Source: Imbricaverruca yamaguchii (Eukaryota; Arthropoda; Thecostraca; Neoverrucidae). From it: a stretch of 64,000 bases of DNA. The notes beneath the pieces were generated by a model that saw nothing but the letters and a program-made list of their open reading frames with translations, made no database searches and was not told the origin of the DNA. Shown here piece by piece: positions 11,740 to 46,200 of this stretch (positions are counted from its first letter, which is position 1; the number at the start of each line of letters is the position of its first letter). Made by a program: the position numbers and the translations under genes. The DNA lies in NCBI GenBank assembly GCA_034440575.1, contig JAOTOL010001503.1, positions 1,048,001-1,112,000 on the forward strand, in the 5' to 3' direction.

Positions 11740-12251
11740 ACTGCTGGCACCTGCCAACAGTGGGAGATGTACGTTACAGAAAATGGGCAATTTCTGTCCC
11801 AAACCGGACACCGTCCGCATCGTTGCAAACACGCATTGTTGCACTCCACAAAACACGATCTATACTGGTCGATACTGTCGTCGATGGTTGGTTTGCCCCT
11901 CCAAAACTCAGCCGCTAGATCCGCTCCTGCTTGTCAAAGATGTGTGTACTCGGCAAAATCCCTTAATTACATGATTTGTGAAGTAAGCGACCCTTATGGG
12001 CGCAAAAAAAAAACACCTCTTTATGAATCGCAGCCACGATAAATATGACCCAATAGCATCGCGCGGTCAGCGGGCCACAGCGTCCAAATGCGGTAAATAC
12101 GCTCGAACTTCAGGCGCATTGCGCAACCCCTAGAACTTCTTCAATTTCGATAAAAGTGGTACCGTTGGACTCGGCATGACTCAGAGAACCACACCTGCCC
12201 TGGCGACCTCCGTCCGCAATACTTGATGCATTCTGAAACACTAACTTACAC

Positions 12252-14480
12252 AATGCAATTATTGGAGTTCGAGGGCCACTACACCTCGAGCCTGAGAAGG
12301 GGACCGGGCAATCCTTAGACTGATAATATCGGGGACAAGGGAAGGTTAAATCCGACACTGAATCGGCAACTGCCCGTGAAAGCGTATGCAAAACTCCGCC
12401 ATGGAGAAGTTAGTTAATATTTGAATATTATGAAATTCATCGGAACTTATTAAATGTGCACCAACTGCATTACAACATATCAAACAACCTACGATTGTTA
12501 GTTATCTACCGCCATTATGAGATTTCAGGGCACCACCGCGATACATTCAAAGATTTAAAAAAAAAGTCATCAAAGTTTTCCTGCCCATAATACTCACGCA
12601 AATTGGTACAAGAAGGCAAATACAACACCGAACATGTTCCTAAAATCGCATGAATAAGAATAGTTGGCACTATGAACAGGTGCAACAATATTCAACGGAT
12701 GTTCATTTTAAAGACCTATTTTGAACTTCGAAAACCTTGAAAACAGACATCATCAACGAATTGCGACGAGCAGCGACACTTTCAAACGATGATATGATCA
12801 AGATCCAAGTTGGTGACTTCAATGCCACAATAAAAAGTAAGGTCAAACGTTCACGATTCACTTTCACTTCTTTCTCTTCCGTCCTTTTCTCTTGCCCTTA
12901 CACTCTTGCTTTTCGATGGGCCTGGAGTGGAGCAGAAAACACATACGTCAGTAAGAAGAACGCAGTCAATGAAACTAAACAGCAACAGGTCTCAGGACGA
13001 GCATCTCGATGGTGTGAGATACGCGAGAAAAGTAGATGCCGATTACCTAATCGCCATTACAACATGTTCCAAAAAGAATAATTTATAAAAACGCTTCGGA
13101 TATCAAACAGTCTTGCAAGTAAATTTACCAAAGAGGCCGGGACTATTGAAATAGCCTACTCCTTAGATGCTTACCTCAAATTATCTGGCATCAAGCGACA
13201 TAAAAAAAGTTGGATCTATCCCGTTTCACTGTGGAGGCAACAGACACGAAAGCAGCATCGGCACAAATCGAGCAAAACCCATGCAACACTGCAAAGAGTA
13301 GACAACTAGCTGCACATACTTCATTGAAAGGATGCCGTACTTGCTTACTTTCAGCTAACTCGGCTGTCGCTGACAACACTTGACAGAATATCACACGTCA
13401 CACATCACCCTCGCTGAGCAGATCCATTCTGTATCAGCAAATCGTAGTCACAGGCAATAACAATGTCACTTCAAGTCAGGGGTTCCCACACTGACCTGAG
13501 AACCACTTACAAAGTCTTGGAAACATTGTTCTAGGCAAGCATCTAAGGAAGGTGGAGGGCACAAACAGATCCAGATATCCCTATAGGCAGTGAGACTGAT
13601 CTCTGTGACATCGCCAGTTAATGTTGATGGGAAAAGCCCAGCAAGACCAGTGGGTTTGGTCGGGCCCACACCGAAACTACACCCAGTTCGTGTCAGTACC
13701 ATAGCTGAGTGAGTTTGGACAATCTCCCGACTGGTCTAGCAGCCCAGCGGGCTGGCCAAGCCCTCGCAGACCTACTGTCAGTCGGCAGTATCCTCCAGAC
13801 TGACCCAGCGACCCAGCGGACTGATCGAGTCGAGCCCACACGGACGTCCTCCCGGACCTCATACGGTTCATGAGGTCCCCATACGACCTCCTCCCGACTG
13901 ACCCAGCGACCAAGCGAGCTGGCCGAGCCCCCGCCGAGTAAACGCTCCCGCATACTGTTCTGAACAATAGTATGGTACTTGACGAAGCAAGAGCACACTA
14001 GAATGTGGAAGGAAACCCCATACTAGACAAATTACTGGATTACCTCGTAATTTAAGTTTATATTACGCTTAATTAATGAGACGTCATGTTTGCTTTCAAA
14101 TCAATCCACCCATTAGGATTCGAACCTGTGTGGTTAAAGCATGATAACACGGAACGAGATGAGGCAGGCCCACCATCGAAACTTTTAGGATCGGACAATC
14201 CGGCACGAAAATGAGAGTAGTTTGAGCAGTGCACCATTAAGCTAGGAAAACCAGGTCTTTGGCATAACCCGAACTGCAGCCTTTCAATCAGCACACAGTT
14301 AATCAGATATTGACAAATGGCCTTTCCTTCGGAAAGGCTTGCATGTCATGTACATCGGAAGACATTTTTACCCACCACCCCCACCCCACCCCTACACACA
14401 CACTGAGTTGCTATGCACAGCTTGTATTTTTGGGACAGGATATTGCTGCTGCGTGAAAAGCTCAGCATGGTGTTCAGCAG
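12252..14480. other. Intergenic between hAT-1 and BAP1 3' end
   Basis: No gene is recognised. Between about 13725 and 13930 three diverged copies of a phrase around GACTGACCCAGCGACC and GGCCGAGCCC form a loose repeat. At about 14100-14255 the minus strand carries a GGTTCGAATCC B-box-like motif and an AGCTTAATGGT A-box-like motif, possibly a decayed tRNA-derived SINE. Evidence for that is weak. Confidence 0.4.
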
Positions 14481-14487
14481 CTTGCAT

Positions 14488-38268
<23,781 letters not shown>

Positions 38269-38269
38269 C

Positions 38270-40504
38270 TTCTCAGGATGTCAGAGGAAGTTAAAACCTG
38301 AAAGAGACAACTGTCAACTTGCAGCAAATGACTTGGCTTCGTATAGATCTTAATTGGTACACCTAAAATGTCCTGGACAACTTAGCATGTACAAAAGTGA
38401 CTGAATGCCAAACAGTCTCCAAGTAGCTAAGTATCTTTCATTATTTTAATTTCAAAATAATTGATTTCCAATTACTCACGAGGCTCTTTACTTGCTAATG
38501 GTACAGCAAATTATGAGCTGCACATCATGGCATGAGGAAATTGCAAGCAAGAATTTAAGAGACCAATTCAATATGAAGTTTCCGAGAGGACACCTTCTGT
38601 GCTCTTGCAACCTCCTGTCACCTCACCATTGCAAGCTCTTGCAACCTGTCACCCTGCCATTGCATGCTCTGTCACCATGAAAGTGACTTGCTATGCACAG
38701 CTTACACAAAATCAGCAAGCTGGCATAGTGCAGAAATGCTATAAAAGATATCCACAAGTTCTTAGGATAATCAGCCATCCACCAGTTCTGACAATCCAAA
38801 AACATCTTGTTCTATGGATGTAGAATGTACAACTAGCACTGATGCTGAAGTGACTGCTTGACACAGTGCAAGCACATTGTAATCCTGAGCATAGTCTCAG
38901 CACCTATCAGACTATGAGAGCCTCAAGAAAGCTGACATCCCAACAGCTTGACAAAATCATGGTCACTGTCAGCAAAATCTCAATCAGGGAGTGTAAATGA
39001 ACAACAGTGGCAATTATTAACCTGCAAGCCACTTGGAGGCTTCTGTGCCTCCCCCCTCAGGTTTTTGTGCCACAGTTCCCAAAGGATTATAGACAGTGAG
39101 GTGAAACGTTTAGAATCTCCAAATGGGCACATTTAACACCTTTTGCAATACAATTTTTCCACATTGACCCAAAATCATGTGGTTCTGACATTACAAACTT
39201 GCTCGTATGAAGTTGAGCAACTGCATGTCTTGCATCAAAAACAAATTTCTGACATGAAATGGGACACTGACAGAAAAACAAGGCTGGAATCTCCCCAAAC
39301 AATCTTTGTGGTGTTTGTCACATTACATTTTAATGACATCACATACAGATATGTATGCATAAATATGCAAGTTTTGGGCTTGGGCATATACAAACACTTT
39401 GTGGCAGTTACCAGACAGGTGCCTGTCATGTGTTTGCATAAAACCATTAAAGTCTATTTTGTATGTAAGCATAACTACTTGTAAAAACACAGAGTAAATG
39501 GGAACATGAAGTTGGACTGCATAATCTGACATGGCTCAATATCCATTCAGGCTCCCAAGAATGCATTTGCAAAGCAAATTATTAATGTTACTTGTTGTTG
39601 GTCTAACTTCTGACCCTGACTTGAGGAAAAACTTTTTTGCCTTCAGCTCAACCTTTATATGGCTATGGATTGGTATATGTCGAATTCCACTGTGTACACC
39701 ACTTCCAACATTTTTAAGGTTCTTAAAGAGAAAACAGATGAATTCAATGTATTTACTATTTCACTGACTAGTCAGCAGCTCAATATGGAACAAGCACATA
39801 CTTCTAAACGTGTCAACATAAGAATGGTTTTGAATAAACTGTTCATAGAATTTCTTTGTGACATGCCATGGCAAGTAACTATGTGAGAGGATTGGTGGAA
39901 CTGTGAAGACTTATGGCTATCAGCCACCAATGTTAGTCTCCATGTTAATCTCCGATGACATGGACTCAAAGATTTATTTCATACCAAAACTATCTCAAAA
40001 CACTCAAAACTGGATCAAGGCTCATTCCCCCTGGATCGAGTGCCTAACAATGTTCTGATGTTCATAAATATTTGATGGGATCAGGGCAGAGGTTTGTTTG
40101 GGATGATTCTGGTTTTCTGGTTAGGTTAGGTTAGATTATATTATAGTATAACATAGTTTATATATTAAGCTACATTATCCTAGTCTAAGTTAGGTGATGT
40201 TAGGTTATTTATTTTTTCTATTAATTTCTATTCATATGTAATTTTTAAATTCTTGGTTGAGCAGTAGTCAGTAAACAAATCACATGCAACCAGAAATATC
40301 TTTGTAAGCTTAGCTGTGTCATCTATCTATTGTGCCCCACTATCTCAAATACTTATTCAGCTTTCTTTCAAGGACAATCACACAAGCTTAGAGTTTTCCA
40401 GCAAGTGTCATTCCAAGGAAGGATATTTTCTCAAAATGTTTCAGGGTCCACCAGTATTTATTTTCAAAGGAATTTCACAGCCACAAAATTCATAATTTAC
40501 TTCT
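38270..40504. other. Intergenic between BAP1 and CR1 copy B
   Basis: This probably contains the BAP1 promoter and 5' UTR (divergent from 38268), but no core promoter motif can be assigned with confidence. At 40119-40134 there are under three TTAGG repeats, too few to be called telomeric. No coding region is recognisable, and open frames are short and compositionally random. Confidence 0.5.
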
Positions 40505-42600
40505 CAAATCTAGGGCTAGAGCCCCCCCGGAGTGGAGCTCTAGGGCACTGGCAGCTAACGCCAGGGTAGGAAAGCTCTGCCATGAGCTAGGTTTTACATT
40601 TGTAGACGAGTGGAGCAGGTTTTATGCATAGTGGACCTCTATCAGAGGGATAGCCTGCACTTTTCTGAGAAGGGGGTCCATGTGTTAGGCAAAGTATACG
40701 AGCATGTCCTTCAGGGAAACTAGGAAATGGGGTGGGGAGAGATGAAATTGCATTGCCAACTCAGGAATATTCCAATAGTGTCAGCCAAGGCAATAGAACC
40801 TCAAAGTCTGCAAATAGGGACAGCAGCAACTCAAGGGGACAAAGTTATAGTTCATTTGGTGTTTACATTGGAAGATATGACCAATCTACCGACCGTACAC
40901 CATAGTTCAGTGACATGGGATCTGACAAATGATGTTGATTTCATTGATAGTGATGTTGTTTACAATCATATCAGGAAAATAAAGCCAAATAAGGCAGCAG
41001 GACCTGATGAAATTTATGCTAGGGTGTTGCGGGAAACTGAAAAGGAACTGGCATTTCCACTTTAGTATAATATTTTGTAGATCAGTTTCACATAATGAAA
41101 TTCCAACCGATTGGAAAAGGGCAAATGTAGTTCCTATTTTCAAGAAAGGAGAAAGAGGGAAAGTTGAAAACTATAGGCCAATAAGTCTCACATCCCTAGT
41201 CTGCAAGGTACTCGAATCAATTATCAAGGATAGAATAGTTAGTTATCTGGAAGGTAGCAGATTGATTCAAAATACTCGACATGGGTTTAGAAAAGGACGA
41301 TCGTGTCTCACAAACCTCTTGGGACTTTTTGAGCTTCGCCACAGAACAATTTCATCAGGGAAATCAGGTTGATGTAGCATATCTCGACTTTAATAAGGCC
41401 TTTGACAAGGTACCCCATAAACGGTTAATGATACAGCTTCAGTCCCATGGTATTGCAGGTAGCATCTTAAAATGGATTGAGTTGTGGCTTTCAGATAGAC
41501 AGCAAAGAGGACACTACTGTTACACTACTGCTAAATGGTACAAAGCCATCATAGCAAAATGTTCTTAGTGGAGTCCCCCAGGGGTCAGTACTAGGGCCAT
41601 TACTGTGCATTATATTTGTAAATAACATTGAAAGTGGCCTAAGCAGTAAAGTTTTGGAATTTGTGGATGATTTGAAGGTCTTTAGGGCAATAACAGGTCA
41701 GGATGAGCATATCTCGCTGCAAAAAGACTTAGACAAACTTGTGAAGTGGTCCGAAGAATGGCAAATGAAATTTAACTTTGATAAGTGCAAAATCATGCAT
41801 GTAGGTAAGCAGCATATGAAGACTCCATACTTGATGGGTGGCCAAGTGCTATCAGTGACTCAACAGGAGAAGGATTTAGGTGTTATTCTAAACACAAAAC
41901 TGGGGGCATCAGAACAGACCAAGGAAGCCAGGAAGAAGGCACTGAGAATGCTTGGGGCAATAAATAGGAATGTATCATACAGAAGTGAGGAAGTGATCAG
42001 GAAGCTTTACTGTGCATACGTCAGGCCACATTTGGAATACTGCATCCAAGCTTCGTCTCCTAGCTATGAAAAAGATTGTTGGCTTTTGGAGAGAGTACAA
42101 GAGGGCTACAAAAATGGTTAATGGCATAAGCAACCTGGCATATGAGGAAAGATTGAAGAAATTGAATATGTTTTCACTTAGATATAGACAGCTGAGAGGA
42201 GATCTCGAGGTCTTTAAATTTGTGAATGGTCTGGAGAGAGGATACCTTGGGGAAATGTTTGAATTTAACAGAAATGATGCAATTAGAGGTCATAAATTCA
42301 AAATTAAAGTTAACCACAGCAGAACAAGGTTAAGGCAAACTTTCTTCACCAACAGGGTAGTGGAACACTGGAACCAGCTGCCAGAAAACATCGTCAGTAG
42401 CAGCACATTGAACATCTTTAAAAACAGCATAGACAATCATTATAAGAATAGAGGGCTTGCTTTTCAGTATTACAGGGAGGGCTGATTGACAGATTTGGTG
42501 GGCAACTGGTTCAGTGTACAGAGTGCAGCCAAGAAGGGCCCTTGTGGCTCATAGTTGCACTAATCTTTTATGTCTTTATGTCTTTATGTCAAGGCTGGGG
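40505..42600 (+). mobile_element. CR1-like LINE with esterase ORF1 end (copy B)
   Basis: The left part encodes the end of an SGNH/GDSL-type esterase domain: GKLCHELGFTFVDEWSRFYA and, after a frameshift, DLYQRDSLHFSEKGVHVLG with TAG near 40721 (the D-x2-H catalytic block). CR1-clade ORF1 proteins are known to carry such a domain. ORF2 then starts already in the RT N-terminus (AAGPDEIYARVLRETEKELA), so the endonuclease part is deleted. RT continues with YLDFNKAFDKVPHKRL, a VPQGSVLGPL region and LEFVDDLKVF, and ends LVFQYYREG-like (AFQYYREG stop near 42483). The 3' end has tandem TCTTTATG. Frameshifts occur at about 41065, 41330, 41530 and 42100. Confidence 0.87.
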
Positions 42601-42760
42601 GTATACACCATACGTACTGCGCGTAACTCCCAGAGTTACACACCGTCAATACGGTGTGTAACCCCGCAGGTTATACACCATGCGCCGTCTGCACGGTGTG
42701 TAACTCCAGAGGTTACACACCGTCTACATCCCAGAAGCTAGACACCGACCGCATCCAGCT
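42598..42760. repeat. Hairpin-forming GTTACACACC repeats
   Basis: Three imperfect copies of a ~55-bp unit with inverted halves, for example GTTACACACCGTC then ACGGTGTGTAAC around 42632-42661, and again around 42690-42725. It is adjacent to the 3' end of CR1 copy B and may be a separate palindromic repeat. Confidence 0.7.
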
Positions 42761-43024
42761 GCGTCCGGAATTCGTGTGTTGCTCACAAATGGGGGGGGGG
42801 AGAGTGGTTTTTTTAGGCGTGCCGGACCATAAAGGTCAGGGGGGAACCGTCCCTTCAGCGGCCATAGGGCCACAATAATCTATGACGTCACTCGTTAGAC
42901 GTTTCCTGCGCATTTCCTTGCGCCAGAATACAACCGCCTTTCACGCTTTCAAATATCTGGTAGTGTTGCGGCTGCGTGCGATATAGTATAGGATTTTCTG
43001 GTCTTTGATTAGGTGCTCGTAGTA

Positions 43025-43299
43025 ATGGGATACTGCTCTGTGGCTCAGTGTACTTCATCTTTCAGGAACAATCCTGACATCTCGTATTTTAATTTTCCGA
43101 AAGATGCAAAAAGGAGAGCAGAGTGGGTGCACCTGTGTGCGAGACAGGACCGGATGAACTTGCAGACGGCTCGGATCTGTTCGAACCATTTTGTGGAGGG
43201 TGACTATGACCCAACATGCCTTCTGAAACGGTCCATGGGCTTCAAGGCCAGGCTGTTCCTGCGCAAGAACGGTATTCCGTCTGTGAACATTCCATCAAG
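43025..43299 (+). CDS. P-type gene exon 1 (THAP zinc finger)
   Basis: Encodes MGYCSVAQCTSSFRNNPDIS, then FPKDAKRRAEWVHLC, ICSNHFVEGDY and LRKNGIPSVNIPS, with a GTAGGT donor. An upstream in-frame ATG at 43013 exists, but THAP proteins normally start one to four residues before the first Cys, so 43025 is preferred. Confidence 0.92.
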
Positions 43300-46200
43300 G
43301 TAGGTACCTGCCTACCTAGTCATTTGTTCATTTAAGCAATTGGAATTCAAGTTCTGTGACTTGCTTTGGCAACCGAGCTCAGGCTATTTGTAGAAATGCT
43401 CAAAGTTTCAAGTGGGTAATTATAATTTAATATTTATTATGAATAAATATTTATAAAGATATATTAAATATTGATATTTATTTAATGCAACGAAGAATGG
43501 CTCTTAAATGCTCCTGGGTTTTAGACATTGTGTATAAATAAAATATATATATGACCTTCAATATACCAGGAGGTACTGAATTGACATCAAAAGTAACGAT
43601 AAGGGCTGTACTTTATTTCTCAATGTTTCGGCCCGGGCCATCATCAAGAAGAGACTTGATGATGGCCCCGGGCTGAAACGTTGATAAATAAAGTACAGCC
43701 CTTATCGTTACTTTTGATGTCAATTCAGTACCTCCTGGTATATTGAAGGTCGTATATATATTTTATTTATACTTAATATTTATTCATTTATTTAATATTT
43801 CTACCTGCAATTCACTGCCTGTATTTTCTCTGCATACCTACCTTGGTATGCAGACTTGAGTTCTCACCTGGTTGGCTCCTCTCTCATTTGGTTGGTGCCA
43901 ACTGACCCTATCAGCCGAGGGCTAAATTCAAGTGTGTAAAGTGACTTGAACCCTGTCTTGCTGGGACTAGGGAGACCAATGTAGGTCAGCACTCTAACCA
44001 GCTGAGCCAGAGGTCGTTTTTTGTATGTGACATTGGCATCATGCATTTAAGTATTGGCTGAATGCCTCTTCTTATTTGCTGTAAATAGAGTATAGGCACT
44101 CTTGGAATGTGTTTTTTTTAAACATCATTTGTGTCAATACTACAATCATACAATCACAGCCTGGAAACCATCTGTGATTTTACTGATTTGTTTGTGAGCA
44201 GAATCAGGTGTTATGTCAAAATGACCATGGTTGGTAGTCAAGGAGCGTACAATGTGGTCATGCAACATAAACATAACTTATTGAATCCATATGTAACTCT
44301 TCTTTCATCTTTGCAACAGGGAGGAGAGAACAGCTGATTTGGAGAGGTGTCAGCGCCATACTCATAGGGAGGAGAAGCAGGCTGTTGACAGTGTGCTTGG
44401 TGATGGGTCAAGTCCCACTCCATGGACTTCTGAAGCTGAGCCTGCTGCTGATGCAGATACTGATTCCCTGATGTAAGTTATTATTGTGAAATTTCCATTT
44501 ATGTTAGCACCACAAGACAAAAGTAAGCACACCCAATCTTCAATCTGCTTTGCAGCCAGTTATGAGATATGATTGATGCAGATGCACACTGAGGTATGAC
44601 TTCATGACATGTCTTGTTGATCCTGGTGTTATTTAGGGAAATAATGAACAAAGTGTCTGCCTGATCACAATAGATTATGATTGCTCTTATAGCTGTGAAC
44701 CGTACTTACTGTGCTACAGTATGTTCCTTGTCAACAAAATGTTGCTGATTTTAATCAATCACTAAGATTGATTTCAACTTTTCACTTGCCTTCACCTCCA
44801 AAAAGCTCCTCTTATCTGACAGAAGCAGTTTCAGAGGGGCTGCATTATCTCGGCAAATGAACAGCCATATTAACCTACATGTGGGATGTGATTCTCCAGG
44901 CACATTAGGACAGGTGATAATTAAAAAGTAGTATTGCTGCAAATGAAACTACATACTTCCAGTGATCTAATGCCATTGAAAATAATAGCTGGAAACAAGT
45001 ACAAATATTTGAAGGTGATGGTTTATAAATACCTACGCATTTGAGGAGTGGCAGGAGTGGTGAGATGCCAAGGATAACCCACTTATCAGGTTAAAACCAT
45101 ACATCAAAAGACATCCAACAGTAGGAACAGCTGAGAGAGGTATGGTGTAGGGTGTCAAATTTCCCACAATGGAAAGAGGAAGAGGACAGCCTACAGTTGG
45201 CATTAGTTTAGGAAGGCATTATGTGTAGGCTGCTTTTAAGCCATACTTATGCCACACATTCATACCATTTAATGTGCATGGAAGTGCCTTCATGTGAAGA
45301 GTGTTGCACTACAATTGTCATTTGGCACATATTTGAAACACGTTTGCACTATGCAGCAGAACTATTTTACTGTATATGTGAAACTTGCTTGTCTCAGCTG
45401 TTGGTCCATTACACATGATATGTGGCAAATTTCCTTTCAGATATGAGTAGTTGTTTGATATGCAGCCATTTAGCAACATCACCATTATATAAATATGTGC
45501 CTTACTGACATTATTTGAAATGAAGGACTGTACCATCATTAATAGTATGTATGATGAATAGTCTGTAACCCACAAGACACATAAATGCAAGGGCATGCAT
45601 TGGGCTCAGCTGACATTCTGCTCTTGAAATGAAGCTGGGATGCACAATGCACAAGCATCATGGTAAGACAATCAAGTGAATTGTTTTGCTTGCTTCATAT
45701 CAATCAAAATGTTAAACATGTTTAATGTAATGCCTATAATTAATGCTTTGATTATGAAACTTGGATGCACAATGTACACACACTTCTGCCAGCCTTTCTA
45801 TTTTATATGTCAACCTGGGATTGAATCAACGGACGTTTTTTGTCTTAAAAACGAAGTATTCTCTTTTTCCGTGATATATTACACGCCCGCCTTGTTTTCT
45901 GATTGCAGTGATCTGTCTGAAGTTGCGGACGAAGCCGGAGTAGACGACGTCCCAATGCTTCTTCAACCTACGGCAGAAGTGCGGATTTTGACGCCTCTAG
46001 AGGAAGTCTGCCGGCTGCAGAGACGGGTGGATCGGTTGCAGCGGACCTGTCGTCAGAGACGTCTGGCGTGGCGGCGCCAGAAGTCTGACCTGCTCCGCCG
46101 CAACAGCATCCTGGCGAAGAAGGCCGCGACCCTGGACCAGCTGCTGGAAGCGGGCGTGTTGTCGGCAGAGCAGGTGCGCCAAGCGGCCACCGGGCGCCGC

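Larger units (their letters stand above)
7280..12243 (+). mobile_element. hAT-type transposon 1 (degenerate, with nested element)
   Basis: Imperfect terminal inverted repeats run inward from 7280 (TAGGGTGTTTCAGAATGC) and from 12243 (complement TAGTGTTTCAGAATGC), and about 230 bp are alignable (7280-7510 and 12015-12243). They are flanked by an 8-bp duplication, ACTTACAT at 7272-7279 and ACTTACAC at 12244-12251 (7 of 8 match). An 8-bp duplication and TAGGG-type ends fit the hAT superfamily. The interior keeps one coding exon (7965-8246), a TG microsatellite and a second transposon at 8947-11739. No complete transposase remains, so the copy cannot move on its own. Confidence 0.82.

Noticed and set aside
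12737..13081. Possible gene with GDFNATIK-like sequence
   Set aside because: One endonuclease-like phrase only. The rest of the frame has no conserved motif and there are no neighbouring RT sequences.
14100..14255. tRNA gene on the minus strand
   Set aside because: A B-box-like GGTTCGAATCC is present but the A-box match and spacing are poor and no cloverleaf closes. At best a SINE relic.
40119..40134. TTAGG arthropod telomere repeat
   Set aside because: Fewer than three units. Too short to be an interstitial telomeric array.
43864..44046. tRNA gene with an intron in P-type intron 1
   Set aside because: A and B boxes are present but acceptor stem pairing is missing and the spacing is too long. 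Listed as a SINE remnant instead.
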